From: Chloroflexota bacterium
GTDB lineage: Bacteria; Chloroflexota; Anaerolineae; Aggregatilineales; J027
Length of the DNA stretch: 64,000 nt
NCBI GenBank assembly: GCA_024434115.1
Contig: QMIT01000013.1
Span: 108,916 to 172,915 of the forward strand
Direction: 5' to 3'
The position numbers and the translations under genes are program-made. The notes under the pieces are model-generated. The model was not told where the DNA came from. It did not search any database and was given only the letters and a program-made list of their open reading frames with translations. Positions 1 through 9,398 of the stretch are shown one piece after another; positions within the stretch are counted from its first letter, which is position 1, and every line of letters starts with the position of its first letter.

Positions 1-54
1 ATACACTGAATAAAGCGCGTGGCATGACTTATTTGCTCCCTATAAGAAAACAAA

Positions 55-80
55 AAGGGGCGGTAAGTGGGCCGCCCCTT
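55..80 (-). terminator. rho-independent terminator after secF
   Basis: A 9-bp stem (AAGGGGCGG pairing with CCGCCCCTT, 8-nt loop) lies just downstream of the secF stop. On the minus strand it is followed by TTTTGTTTT. It closes the yajC-secD-secF operon. Bases 1-54 show nothing recognisable. Confidence 0.8.
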
Positions 81-84
81 CGGT

Positions 85-1050
85 TTATTCGTTTACATCC
101 CCACGTATAATGGGGAGTTCACCCTTCGACCACGAGACCAACAGCGGCACAGCGATGAAAATCGAGGAATACGTACCGCTGGTGAGGCCGATTAGCAGAA
201 TGAGCACGAATTGGCGGATGGTCTCGCCGCCAAACAGCACAATGGCGATCATCACAAATACCGCGTTCAACTGCGTAGCAAATGAACGGTGAATCGTCTC
301 TAGCACGCTGCGGTTGACGATGAGTTCATAGGATTCATCACGGCGTTTGGGAATATTTTCGCGGATACGGTCAAACACCACAATCGTATCTTGCACCGAA
401 TACCCAACGACGGTGAGTAGCGCGGTTAAAAACAAAGCGTCTACTTCCCAACCTAGGATCAACCCCAAAATCGAGATTGCTGAAACGATAATCAAGATGT
501 CGTGAATCATGGCGATAATCGCACAGACCCCATAGCGAACCGCGTGAGGTACTTTGCGGAAGGCGATCCAGATGAAAAACAACACCACGACGGTGGCTAC
601 CAAAATGGCGAGGAATGAGGCGCGGGTGACTTCATCACCTACTGAGCCTGATACCTGTGAAGTTGAGGTGGCTTCCATATCTAGTGGTGCTACCTCGTTG
701 TTCAATACATCTAGCAGTTGAGTAACTTCTGCGGCGCTAAGTTCTTCAGTACGGACTGACCACCGACTACCTTCAGGATAGCTGGTTTCACCATCTTCAC
801 GTTCAATCGCCTGTAGTTCTTGGACAATGATTTCATCAAGTCCAAAATCCTCCAGCGAGGTTCGCAGATTTTCTTCCTCAACCGCCTCAGTGAATTGAGC
901 CGAAAGCAAAGTGCCGCCGGTGAAATCAATGCTGACTTGCAGCAAACTGCCGGTGTCAACAAGGGAGAACCCCATTGCCGCAATACCAATGCTAATCAGT
1001 ATTGCCGAAAATATGTAATAAACGCGACGCCGTTCTACGAGATTAAACAT
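85..1050 (-). CDS. secF: protein translocase subunit SecF
   Basis: Inner-membrane subunit of the SecDF complex, which uses the proton gradient to pull preproteins through SecYEG. The 321 aa show an N-terminal membrane segment (about 12-30), the Sec_GG motif DFTGG (42-46), a periplasmic domain to about 140, and a five-helix membrane domain with the SecF signature GYSVQDTIVVFDRIREN (216-232). Length is typical for separate SecF proteins. It starts 3 nt after the secD stop, so the two are almost certainly cotranscribed and translationally coupled. Third and last gene of yajC-secD-secF. Confidence 0.95.
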   Translation of the reverse strand: MFNLVERRRVYYIFSAILISIGIAAMGFSLVDTGSLLQVSIDFTGGTLLSAQFTEAVEEENLRTSLEDFGLDEIIVQELQAIEREDGETSYPEGSRWSVRTEELSAAEVTQLLDVLNNEVAPLDMEATSTSQVSGSVGDEVTRASFLAILVATVVVLFFIWIAFRKVPHAVRYGVCAIIAMIHDILIIVSAISILGLILGWEVDALFLTALLTVVGYSVQDTIVVFDRIRENIPKRRDESYELIVNRSVLETIHRSFATQLNAVFVMIAIVLFGGETIRQFVLILLIGLTSGTYSSIFIAVPLLVSWSKGELPIIRGDVNE

Positions 1051-1053
1051 AGT

Positions 1054-2790
1054 TTATGCCCCCATCAAGCGCTTATTGCCGCGCAGTGAGTCGCCGAATA
1101 TGTCAAGAATGAACGAAAGGAAAGTACGGGTAACGATCAGCGCGGTGAAGAGGTTAATGAATAACCCTAGCCCTAGTGTGATCGCAAAACCTTGGACAGC
1201 GCTTGCTCCGAAATTACGACCAAAGAACCAAAGAATCGTGCAGATGATACCTGTCGAAAGGTTGGAATAGAAAATGGACGAGAACGCTCGTGCAAATCCT
1301 TGCTCAACCGCACGTTCGAGTGGTCGCCCTGCTCGAAGTTCTTCTTTCATACGTTCAAAAATCAGAATATTACCGTCAACGGCTGTCCCAATGGAAATCA
1401 GGAACCCGGTAATTGCCGATAGGGTAAGCGTGACAGGGATGGTTTTATACAACGCAAAGTTGATTAGACCAAAGACGGACAATGCTAAGACCGCAGCGAT
1501 ACCCGGTACACGATAGTAAATCAGCATGAATAACAATACCACAATCACGCCGATGACCCCCGCCCGAATGGAGCGATCAATCGAAATCTTACCAAGTGTC
1601 GGCCCAACGTTGTCGAAAGCATCCACTTCTAGCGGCACCGGCAGCGCACCATAACGCAGTTGGGTTGCCAGTACACGAGCACGTTCGCGGCTGAAATTAC
1701 CGGTGATCTGCCCCTGACCTGTCGTAATGGCTTGTTGAATATTCGGTGCGGAAATAACTACGCCATCCAGCACAATCGCCAACCGCTGATTGACATGGCT
1801 GCTGGTGAAATCACCAAAAATCTGATCGCCTTCTTCATTCAGGGTGAAACTAATCGTCCACTGCGAGAAATTCCCCGCAACGGCAGCAGCATCTTTAAGA
1901 CCTGCCCCGGTCATCACGGTGGTAAAAGCAGGGCCACCCGGTTGACCATTGGTACCAATCGGGAAACTACCATCGGGGCACGGGCCGCGCTCGGCATTAT
2001 CTTCTTGGGCAGGCGCTTCCGGTGTGGTAGTTGCTTCGGGTGTTACCTCGGCAGTGGGTTCCGCCGTCGGTTGTTCTGTTGGGACTTCAGTGGGTTCGGG
2101 GGTCGCCTCAACGGTTGCCTCGGCAGTAGCCTGTTCTGTGGGTTCTGCTGTCGCCAATTCAGTTGCCTCTGGCGTTGGTGTTCCTTCACCCCCTTGCGAC
2201 AAACCGCTGCCACCACTCATATCCACCTTCCCAAACGGACGTGGGTCAGGCGTTCTTTCTGTCGTGGGTTCGGTGGTGGGTTGCGCGTCGGGCGGTAGGG
2301 GGGTCGGTGTCAACTGCTGATCTTGTTGAGTATTTTGTTGACGTTCCTGCTCGATGCGCTGTTGTTCGGTTGTTAGGATGCACGCACCCTCATCAATCGA
2401 AGCCGGAATGCCGGAAAAATCCACAAATTCCAACAAGCCAGTGCCTTGCACGGTTTGGAGCGCCACGTCACGGTCACTCACCCCCGGTAATTCGACCAAA
2501 ATGCGATCATTGCCTTGCAATTGAACGGTTGTTTCAGCCAAACCTAACCCATTGACACGCCGCTCTACGATGTCACGGGCCACTTCCATATCTTCACTTT
2601 CATATTGATCGGGGTCGAGTGCGGCTTTGAGGAGTACCCGTGAGCCACCTTGCAAATCTAGCCCCTGCACTACTTCAAAATCCCAGTCGGTATCCCCAAT
2701 GTGGACACCGGGGCTATCGGGTAAGTCAATATAGGCGCATACCAGCGTAATTACGAGAATTACCGCCAGCCAATAACGGTATCCTGTCAT
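1054..2790 (-). CDS. secD: protein translocase subunit SecD with low-complexity insert
   Basis: Partner of SecF in the SecDF translocation motor. The Sec_GG motif GLDLQGG lies near residue 45 and the C-terminal RND-like membrane domain contains TAVDGNILIFERMKEE. Between the two halves of the periplasmic P1 domain (roughly residues 150-290) is a Gln- then Thr/Pro/Glu/Ala-rich segment with repeated EPT/ATPE units, which standard SecD proteins lack. An upstream in-frame ATG at 2799 is possible, but AAGGA (2804-2800) touches that codon and sits 9 nt from the ATG at 2790, so 2790 is preferred. Second gene of the operon. Confidence 0.93.
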   Translation of the reverse strand: MTGYRYWLAVILVITLVCAYIDLPDSPGVHIGDTDWDFEVVQGLDLQGGSRVLLKAALDPDQYESEDMEVARDIVERRVNGLGLAETTVQLQGNDRILVELPGVSDRDVALQTVQGTGLLEFVDFSGIPASIDEGACILTTEQQRIEQERQQNTQQDQQLTPTPLPPDAQPTTEPTTERTPDPRPFGKVDMSGGSGLSQGGEGTPTPEATELATAEPTEQATAEATVEATPEPTEVPTEQPTAEPTAEVTPEATTTPEAPAQEDNAERGPCPDGSFPIGTNGQPGGPAFTTVMTGAGLKDAAAVAGNFSQWTISFTLNEEGDQIFGDFTSSHVNQRLAIVLDGVVISAPNIQQAITTGQGQITGNFSRERARVLATQLRYGALPVPLEVDAFDNVGPTLGKISIDRSIRAGVIGVIVVLLFMLIYYRVPGIAAVLALSVFGLINFALYKTIPVTLTLSAITGFLISIGTAVDGNILIFERMKEELRAGRPLERAVEQGFARAFSSIFYSNLSTGIICTILWFFGRNFGASAVQGFAITLGLGLFINLFTALIVTRTFLSFILDIFGDSLRGNKRLMGA

Positions 2791-2933
2791 AAAAAGCATT
2801 CCTTAGTGCGTATTCAAACGCGAGAAACGGACAACACAAATGTTACTTTAGCGGCGTGGAATGTTACCCCAAAACAAACCTGCCAACAAGGTTGCATGTC
2901 ACCAAATTTCGACGCTGCATTTAAACACAGCGG

Positions 2934-3260
2934 TTATTGTTGGGCCGTCGTGTCATCAACGCCACGTGCCATGCGCATACTATGGGCCAATTCTTCCGGG
3001 TCAAATTTCTGATGCAGGGCTGCCGTCAAAATCTTGACCTCCACGCCGTCAGCAATCCGCAAAACGGCTGTGCCAATATCATCGTTCAATTCGACAACCG
3101 TCCCAATGATGCCACCGTAGGATACCACCTCATCGCCCACTTGGAGGGTTTGGACATACTGTTGATGTTTTTTGAAATCGCGCTGTTTGGGGAAAACGAC
3201 CAGTGACCAATAACCCACAATGAAAATCAGGATGATGGTCGCTGAAAAAATAAATTCCAT
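2934..3260 (-). CDS. yajC: preprotein translocase subunit YajC
   Basis: Small single-pass membrane protein (108 aa) that associates with SecDF. It has one N-terminal hydrophobic helix (about 2-22) followed by FPKQRDFKKHQ and the conserved VGDEVVSYGGIIGTVVEL block of YajC. AGGAG lies about 11 nt upstream of the ATG. First gene of the yajC-secD-secF operon; the 143 nt before secD hold no gene and no clear terminator. Confidence 0.9.
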   Translation of the reverse strand: MEFIFSATIILIFIVGYWSLVVFPKQRDFKKHQQYVQTLQVGDEVVSYGGIIGTVVELNDDIGTAVLRIADGVEVKILTAALHQKFDPEELAHSMRMARGVDDTTAQQ

Positions 3261-3382
3261 CGTCTGCTTAAACTCCTCATTCTATAAAATACTCGTGAAT
3301 TATAACGCAACCTACCTCGATTACTGCTAGATTTTGTGATACCATCGCACCCAAAATTCGTCTACATCATAGGGAAGTCTTT

Positions 3383-4114
3383 ATGCGCGTGGTAACGAAC
3401 GAGGCGCTGATTCGGCGCAATCATAGTCTGGCCCAAATCAGCTTTTTTGTCGCCATTGGTGGTCTTGTCTTTAGTTTTTTGATCAGTAACCGGATTGCGG
3501 GCGAGGAATCGGCTTTTACCCTTAACTGTCTGATTTTTCCAATATTGTTTGGCGTGGTGATCTTTTCAGTCCGCATGGCAAATCATTGGATACGAGAACC
3601 CCTTGCATGGACTTCGATTCAAGAAGGTGTGCGGGGTGTGACCAATCAGGGCGTGTTATATCATTTCATTTTTCCGGCTCGGCATGTTTTGATGATTCCG
3701 CAGGGAGTCTATGTCCTGTTCCCACTGTTTCATGACCGCCCCATCATCGTCAAGGATGATAAATGGCGGATTCCGGGTGGAATGTTAACCATGCTTGTCA
3801 GTTTTATGCGCCAAGAGAATATCGGCAACCCGATCCGCGATGCCCAATCCGAAGCGGCCCAACTCCAAAAATATCTGGACAAGCATTTGCCCGACAGCGG
3901 CGTCACGGTGAATCCGGTCATTGTGTTTACCCACCCCAACGCACGGGCTGTTTTAGAAGGTGAACAGAGTGTTCCAGTGGTGTTTGTGAAATCCAAAGAC
4001 AAAACTGAGCGCCTGACCTTGCAAGAATTTTTGAAAAATCAAAAAGAGGTCGGTCACGCAAGTCTGTCCTCATCCCAAATCGAAGAACTCAATGAAGAAC
4101 TGATTTACGCTTAA
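3383..4114 (+). CDS. membrane-anchored NERD-like domain protein, catalytic motif not evident
   Basis: 243 aa with two N-terminal hydrophobic segments (about 19-40 and 48-66) and then a soluble domain resembling NERD (nuclease-related) proteins: the HVLMIPQGVYVL strand pair, a central amphipathic helix, and VNPVIVFTHPNA followed by PVVFV. NERD nucleases normally carry an acidic residue and a Lys (E-x-K) just after the hydrophobic GVFVI strand; here that place reads FPLFHDRPI, so the nuclease site looks absent. It stands 9 nt ahead of a glycosyltransferase gene, probably in one operon. The family call rests on pattern only. Confidence 0.5.
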   Translation: MRVVTNEALIRRNHSLAQISFFVAIGGLVFSFLISNRIAGEESAFTLNCLIFPILFGVVIFSVRMANHWIREPLAWTSIQEGVRGVTNQGVLYHFIFPARHVLMIPQGVYVLFPLFHDRPIIVKDDKWRIPGGMLTMLVSFMRQENIGNPIRDAQSEAAQLQKYLDKHLPDSGVTVNPVIVFTHPNARAVLEGEQSVPVVFVKSKDKTERLTLQEFLKNQKEVGHASLSSSQIEELNEELIYA

Positions 4115-4123
4115 CCAACGGGC

Positions 4124-5980
4124 ATGAATCCCTTGCGTTGGCAATTGGTTTCGGCGAAAGCAGCCCTATGGCTTACGCTTGCTGGTTTGCTCCTTGTGGC
4201 GTTTGCCCTGCGCGTTTACCGACTGGATGCGGTAGATTTGCGCGGCGATGAAGCCTATACGGTTATGCTCTGGACGGTTACGCCATTCAGTCAAGCATGG
4301 ATGGAACTGGCTCGCCAAGAACCCCACCCAGTCGGTGCTTTTGTACTCTATTGGGCATGGACGGGTTTGGTAGGGCATTCCGTTTTTGCCGTAAGGCTGT
4401 TATCGGTTTTAGGCAATCTCGTAGGCATGGCCGTGTTTGTCACATTGGCGCGGCGGTTTTTTAGACGATGGTCGCTGGGGCTGGTGTTGGCCGTCTTATG
4501 GCTCATCAATCCTTTTTTTCTGTGGCACGCCCAAGATGCCCGTACCTACAGCGTGTTGAGCGGCCTTAGCCCCCTGTGTTTTTATCTCTTTTTGCGCCTC
4601 ACCGATCAGCCAGATACCCCCTTCCGCAAGTGGGTTCCCTATATCGTAGTCCAGACCCTGCTGCTCTATCTGCACTATTTTGAACTGCTGTGGTTGGTGG
4701 CACAGGGTCTCTATCTACTCAGCCTCCGCGACCATGCCCTCTTGCGCCGCGCCCTCAAAGCATGGGGTGTCATCGGTTTATTGGCGATACCTGTCGCAGC
4801 CCAAGCCTATTATTTGGTGGTTGTCAGCCAATTTCAAAGCACAATTGTCGAGGCCGATTGGCGCTTGTTGTTTTCAAATTTCTTGCCGACTTTGTTGTTC
4901 GGCGATAACACGATTTCACTGGCGGCGGGTATCTTATTGGCGGTCTTGATTTTGGGCGGCCTTGCCTATACAAGCATTAAGCAGAACAGCCCGCACCTAC
5001 GCCTCGTGTTTTTATGGACTGTCATCCCGCCCCTATTGTTGTATCTTGTCTCCAAATGGACGAATCCCAATTTTCTGCCGCGCTACATGATAACGATCAC
5101 CCCGGCGCTGCTGATTGCCATCGTTGCTATCGTGGATGGCCTGCCCAAATTACGTCCCTTTCTGCTGGGTGCTGTCTCGATGGGCTTATGTGTGATTTCT
5201 TTGCATGAAATCAACGATTATTTTTTTAACGATCCCTCCAAGTCTCCTCGCTGGCATACGCTGGCGACCTATTTGGAATCCCGCACCACGAGCCACGATG
5301 TCATCATGAGCGGTTCGGCGGACCCCGCCCTAGATTATTATTACAATGGCCCTGCGGATATTTACAATATTCCCATCAGCAACGCCAACCCACTGGATGA
5401 ATTCACATGGTTAACCGAACACTACAGCGGTTTCTATTTGCTTGCCAGTGACCGCACTAGTTTTGCCGATGCCTATCTGCGCGAGCATACTCAAGCGATT
5501 TATGGCGATACCTACCCCGGCGTGGTGCAGTATCGTCATTGGGTTGTACCGCCGACTGAAATTGAACACCCACTGGCGATTCAATTTGGAGATGTAGCCA
5601 TTTTGCGGGGCTATACGGTGTTAGATGGGGCAGGGGATAGCCTGATTGTGCTCCTCTATTGGGAAGCCCTTCGCCAAACTGAAACTCAGTACAGCGTTTT
5701 AGTGCATCTTGTGACGGAAGTCAACGAACCCGGCCCGCCCCCGGTTGCCGTGTTAGATCATGGTATTGCCAACGCCATCATTTCAACGACGGCATGGCAG
5801 TCGGGTGGCCTCTATCGTGACCCGGTCATTGCCCCGATAGACAATATTTCCCCCGGTCAGTACACCCTCCGCATCGGCCTCTATGAAACCGACTCTGGCA
5901 TAAAACTGCCGATTGAAGATGCTGCCGCTGAATCCACCTATCAAGGCCGCTATCCCATTGGTGAAATCACCATCCGATAA
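4124..5980 (+). CDS. membrane glycosyltransferase, GT39/ArnT-like
   Basis: 618 aa integral membrane protein. The N-terminal loop has RGDEAYT after the first helix, matching the Asp-Glu pair that dolichol/undecaprenyl-phosphate-sugar dependent GT39/GT83 enzymes use for catalysis. About ten hydrophobic segments follow to residue 370, then a soluble extracytoplasmic domain of about 220 residues. Known enzymes of this class move a sugar from a polyprenyl-phosphate donor to a protein or lipid outside the membrane; the acceptor here cannot be told. Starts 9 nt after the preceding gene. Confidence 0.8.
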   Translation: MNPLRWQLVSAKAALWLTLAGLLLVAFALRVYRLDAVDLRGDEAYTVMLWTVTPFSQAWMELARQEPHPVGAFVLYWAWTGLVGHSVFAVRLLSVLGNLVGMAVFVTLARRFFRRWSLGLVLAVLWLINPFFLWHAQDARTYSVLSGLSPLCFYLFLRLTDQPDTPFRKWVPYIVVQTLLLYLHYFELLWLVAQGLYLLSLRDHALLRRALKAWGVIGLLAIPVAAQAYYLVVVSQFQSTIVEADWRLLFSNFLPTLLFGDNTISLAAGILLAVLILGGLAYTSIKQNSPHLRLVFLWTVIPPLLLYLVSKWTNPNFLPRYMITITPALLIAIVAIVDGLPKLRPFLLGAVSMGLCVISLHEINDYFFNDPSKSPRWHTLATYLESRTTSHDVIMSGSADPALDYYYNGPADIYNIPISNANPLDEFTWLTEHYSGFYLLASDRTSFADAYLREHTQAIYGDTYPGVVQYRHWVVPPTEIEHPLAIQFGDVAILRGYTVLDGAGDSLIVLLYWEALRQTETQYSVLVHLVTEVNEPGPPPVAVLDHGIANAIISTTAWQSGGLYRDPVIAPIDNISPGQYTLRIGLYETDSGIKLPIEDAAAESTYQGRYPIGEITIR

Positions 5981-5984
5981 AAAA

Positions 5985-6020
5985 CCCTCACTCGAAGATT
6001 AGGAGTGAGGGACTTTTTTT
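5985..6020 (+). terminator. rho-independent terminator
   Basis: Stem CCCTCACTC (5985-5993) with GAGTGAGGG (6003-6011), then AC and seven T. Directly follows the GT39 stop codon. Confidence 0.85.
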
Positions 6021-6065
6021 GTGTCGAGTATGGCGGCAAGAAAACGTACTTGCCGACGCCCTGCT

Positions 6066-6106
6066 CCCCCTCTCTAAAAGCCTTTGGAGAGGGGGTTGGG
6101 GGGTGA
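6066..6106. repeat. palindromic C/G-run repeat, REP-like
   Basis: CCCCCTCTC (6066-6074) pairs with GAGAGGGGG (6087-6095) and is followed by TTGGGGGGTGAGG. Intergenic palindromes with this C-run/G-run plan and GTGAGG tail are, as I remember, dispersed in many bacterial genomes. Only one copy is visible here, so repeat status is inferred. Confidence 0.45.
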
Positions 6107-6115
6107 GGTCATGTG

Positions 6116-7219
6116 CTACTGCCCGCCACGCAATTCCTTAAGACGGGTCTCCCATTTTTCAACCAGTTTGTTATAGGCCGTCTCGCTGATCTTGCCCTGC
6201 GCCAACTGCATATCGAGATTATCCAACAGTGCCTGAATTTCTTCGGGGGTCTGTGGGTTCGAGGGCGCACCACCAGCAGCGGGGGCTTGTGCGGCGGGTT
6301 GCTGGGCCTGACCGCTGTTTTGCATCTTTTCCATCATCTGCTGCATCATCTGCATCATCATCATTTGCTGCTGATTTTGCATGGCCTGTTGCTGCGGATT
6401 CATCGCGCCACCCAACTGCTGTCCGATGCCAAATCCGATACCTGCCCCTGCCAGATCACCGGCTGTGCCGGGGTTATTGGCGGCGGCACGGGCCACATCC
6501 AGTTGCTCCATACGGAAGAAGTCTTCTTTGTTGCCGACCAGATTCATGGCTTCTTCGCGGCTGATCTGCTTACGTTGGAACGGCTTGGCCTCAAACGCCT
6601 TAATCCGCATCCCAAGCGCTCTAAACCCTTCATTCAGCAGCGCCAGTGACGCGCCTTCCAATTGGGTCAGCATGGCGTTGGCTTCTTGCTCATTTTGTAC
6701 TTTCAATTGGCTCAGAATTTGCGCCATCTCACCCAACAGCAGGGTTTGAATGCGTTCTTTGATATCATCCAAACGCAGTACAGGCTTTCCAACACCATAT
6801 TGCTTCACAAAACGCACGGGATCGTCAACGCCAATATCCACGATGCCGTTACTCATCAGTTGCATCACACCGATGCCCTGTGTCGTAAAAACGGTGACGG
6901 GGGGGTTTGTGCCCCAACGCACCTGCGGCAAATCTTTGAGGTTGACATAATAGACCTCAGCAGGAAATGGATTTTTGCCATCGGTCACCTTGCCAATCAA
7001 ATTCGACAACAGCGGCAGGTTAGCGGTGCTGAGGGTGTGTCTGCCGGGGCCAAGCGCGTCCAACACCTGCCCTTGACTGACAAACACGGCGGCTTGACTT
7101 TCCTGCACAATACATTGTGACCCCATGCGGAAATCACCAGCCCCAGCCTGTGGTTCGCGCCAGACGAGTTCTTCGTCCGCCACATTGGGATGCTGAACAA
7201 CATCAATAATACGTGCCAT
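6116..7219 (-). CDS. SPFH-domain (YdjI-like) protein with C-terminal SHOCT-like tail
   Basis: 367 aa. An N-terminal SPFH/band-7-type domain (about 20-210) includes QAAVFVSQGQVLDALGPGRH and a long helix rich in Ala/Glu. A Gln/Met-rich linker (QQQMMMMQMMQQMM, about 285-300) and Ala/Pro stretch follow, then a short C-terminal helical hairpin of SHOCT type (PEEIQALLDNLDMQLAQGKI). No membrane helix. Proteins of this group are thought to be membrane-associated scaffolds; the exact role is unknown. It follows, on the same strand, the unknown gene at 7266-7787 with a 46-nt gap, so the two probably work together. Confidence 0.75.
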   Translation of the reverse strand: MARIIDVVQHPNVADEELVWREPQAGAGDFRMGSQCIVQESQAAVFVSQGQVLDALGPGRHTLSTANLPLLSNLIGKVTDGKNPFPAEVYYVNLKDLPQVRWGTNPPVTVFTTQGIGVMQLMSNGIVDIGVDDPVRFVKQYGVGKPVLRLDDIKERIQTLLLGEMAQILSQLKVQNEQEANAMLTQLEGASLALLNEGFRALGMRIKAFEAKPFQRKQISREEAMNLVGNKEDFFRMEQLDVARAAANNPGTAGDLAGAGIGFGIGQQLGGAMNPQQQAMQNQQQMMMMQMMQQMMEKMQNSGQAQQPAAQAPAAGGAPSNPQTPEEIQALLDNLDMQLAQGKISETAYNKLVEKWETRLKELRGGQ

Positions 7220-7265
7220 CTCAAAATGCTCCTTACTTGCAAGTCTATACTGTGGTGGTAATTAT

Positions 7266-7787
7266 TTACGCGATGCCCTTGAGGATATCCTCACGCAGAT
7301 CATAGGCGGCATTGGCCTCTTGCATCAGGGTATCCAGATTGCTAATGGCTTGGCTAATCCCATCATTGCTGCTGACGGCTTTGCTTAATTGGTCGAGCGC
7401 CGCCCCGATAGATTCCACGTAACGCAGCATCGCCTCATCAAAAGCATAGATATTTTCGAGTTCGTCTCCCCCGATCCGTGTGGCGGCGAAAAATCCCGAA
7501 TAACCGGGGGCGTCAGTGGCAATACGATCAATTAAGGTTTGGAATTTGGTTTTGGCGCTTTTAGTGGCCGACATATACCCAATGCCACCCCCACGAATCA
7601 TGTCGGTTTCGATGCTGGCAAGTCTGGCGATTAAGGGTTTCAATTGACCCGCCACATGGTCACGGATAAGGCGGTCAGCCGTGCGCCGTGAGGTCATTTC
7701 CATATAGCCCGCAAATCCCGGTAGTTTGCCTGCCAGCCATGTAAAACCCCGGCGGTCTTTGACAATACGCTGATAAAGGTCATCCAT
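7266..7787 (-). CDS. hypothetical helical protein upstream of SPFH gene
   Basis: 173 aa, not recognised. Predicted mainly helical by eye, soluble, with a glycine-rich patch (RGGGIGYMSATKSAKTKF) in the middle and a C-terminal helix with heptad-like spacing (about 130-160). No signal peptide. Its position directly ahead of the SPFH-domain gene, on the same strand, suggests an operon and a shared membrane-scaffold or stress role, but that is inference. Confidence 0.6.
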   Translation of the reverse strand: MDDLYQRIVKDRRGFTWLAGKLPGFAGYMEMTSRRTADRLIRDHVAGQLKPLIARLASIETDMIRGGGIGYMSATKSAKTKFQTLIDRIATDAPGYSGFFAATRIGGDELENIYAFDEAMLRYVESIGAALDQLSKAVSSNDGISQAISNLDTLMQEANAAYDLREDILKGIA

Positions 7788-7976
7788 TATGCTTTTGCTC
7801 CTGAAAATTTAGTGACTGTTGAATTTCACGGAAAGTCTAGCCAAATGGGTTTGTTCAATGATAAAAAACAATGGCTACATTTTAGCATATTACAGGGTAG
7901 CCCATTCGACAATCCGAAGAATTAGGGGCTTCATCATTCCTGCAACGACAAGCACGTGTAAAGGGGTTTGTTTTCG

Positions 7977-9395
7977 ATGTCTCAGACGATGCAGCAAGTG
8001 TTAGACCAATTAAACAATACGCTCTGGCTGGATGGCAAACGGGTAATCGTGGATGCCAAAGCCTTTCCCAATGGCCCGATTGATACCCTCATTCATCTAG
8101 CGGTATTTGGCAGCGAAGAAGAAAAAGCCATTGCCCGCTGGTTAATTTGGGAGTCGGCCCTCGAATTGGGTGTCTATCCCGCCAGTATTCATGAACTGTA
8201 TATGGCACGCGGACGAGGCGAAACACCTATCAATTTCACCGTGCCGGCTATGAACCTGCGTGCCATGACCTATGATTTGGCCCGCAGTGCTTTTGCCGCC
8301 GCCAATGAACTCAAGGTTGGTGCGATGATTTTTGAAATCTCACGTGGCGAAATGCAATACACCGCCCAACGTCCGGCTGAATATGTCGCGTGCCTTTTGG
8401 CAGCGGCGATTAAAGAGGGTTTTCGTGGCCCGGTCTATATTCAAGGCGACCATTTCCAAGTCAGCCACAAGAATTTCCTAAAAGACCCACAGGCCGAAGT
8501 CCAGACGGTCAAGGATTTGTCGGTAGAGGCGATTACGGCAGGCTACTATAACATTGATATAGACACCAGCACGCTCGTGGATTTGAGCAAGGCCACGCTG
8601 GAAGAGCAGCAGTATTTGAATGCTCATCACTGCGCCGAAATCACCGCGTTTATCCGCGAAATCCAACCCAAAGGTGTGATGATCTCCCTCGGTGGCGAAA
8701 TCGGCGAAGTCGGTGAGAAGAATTCGACGGTGGAAGAGCTACACGCTTTTATGTCGCTGTATCTGAAGGAAGTCGCTAAACTCGGCGATATGCCCGGTAT
8801 CAGCAAAATCAGCGTCCAGACGGGCACCAGTCACGGTGGTGTCGTCCTCCCCGACGGTAGCATCGCCGATGTCTCGGTAGATTTTGGTACACTCGAACGC
8901 CTTAGCCAAGTGTCCCGCGCTGAATATGGCCTTGCGGGGGCGGTGCAGCATGGCGCGAGTACCCTGCCCGAATCGGCTTTTGGCAATTTTGCGACCTCTA
9001 CCGCCTGCGAGATTCACCTTGCGACGGGGTTCATGAACATGCTGTATGACCATGAGGCCTTCCCCGCCGACCTCAAAGCAGAGATGTACGCATGGGTGGA
9101 CGCCAATCACGCTGAAAGTCGCGGTAAACAGACGGTTGAGCAGTTCCATTATAAGGAACGCAAACGCGCCATCGGCCCATTCAAACAAAAATTGTGGGGC
9201 TTAGATGAATCCCTGCGGGTCACCTTCCGTGCCACATGGCAGGCCCGTTTCAGCTTTCTATTCCAACAACTGAACGTTGGCAACACGCTCGATTTGGCAG
9301 CGAAACACACCACCCCCGTCCTCATTCACAAAACCCTCGCTGATTTCGGCGTGGCAGAAGTGGTTGAGGAAGATGTATCCGACTTAGCGGATTAA
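7977..9395 (+). CDS. class II (zinc) aldolase, fructose/tagatose-bisphosphate aldolase family
   Basis: Predicted metal-dependent aldolase cleaving a ketose bisphosphate to DHAP and an aldehyde. Motifs: YIQGDHFQ with the metal His, GGEIGEVGEKN (the glycine-rich Glu motif), and SVQTGTSHGGVVLPDG with a second His. At about 473 aa it is longer than usual class II FBP aldolases (about 280-360); an extra C-terminal 120 residues with YKERKRAIGPFKQKLW is not explained. A TTG at 7968 could extend the frame, but AAGGGG (7961-7966) is 10 nt from the ATG at 7977 and only 1 nt from the TTG, so 7977 is chosen. Substrate uncertain. Confidence 0.8.
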   Translation: MSQTMQQVLDQLNNTLWLDGKRVIVDAKAFPNGPIDTLIHLAVFGSEEEKAIARWLIWESALELGVYPASIHELYMARGRGETPINFTVPAMNLRAMTYDLARSAFAAANELKVGAMIFEISRGEMQYTAQRPAEYVACLLAAAIKEGFRGPVYIQGDHFQVSHKNFLKDPQAEVQTVKDLSVEAITAGYYNIDIDTSTLVDLSKATLEEQQYLNAHHCAEITAFIREIQPKGVMISLGGEIGEVGEKNSTVEELHAFMSLYLKEVAKLGDMPGISKISVQTGTSHGGVVLPDGSIADVSVDFGTLERLSQVSRAEYGLAGAVQHGASTLPESAFGNFATSTACEIHLATGFMNMLYDHEAFPADLKAEMYAWVDANHAESRGKQTVEQFHYKERKRAIGPFKQKLWGLDESLRVTFRATWQARFSFLFQQLNVGNTLDLAAKHTTPVLIHKTLADFGVAEVVEEDVSDLAD

Positions 9396-9398
9396 TCA

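Noticed and set aside
1660..2320. Two long plus-strand frames (212 and 123 aa) opposite secD
   Set aside because: They mirror the Thr/Pro/Glu-rich insert of secD and give Gly/Val/Arg-rich nonsense without any motif or ribosome site.
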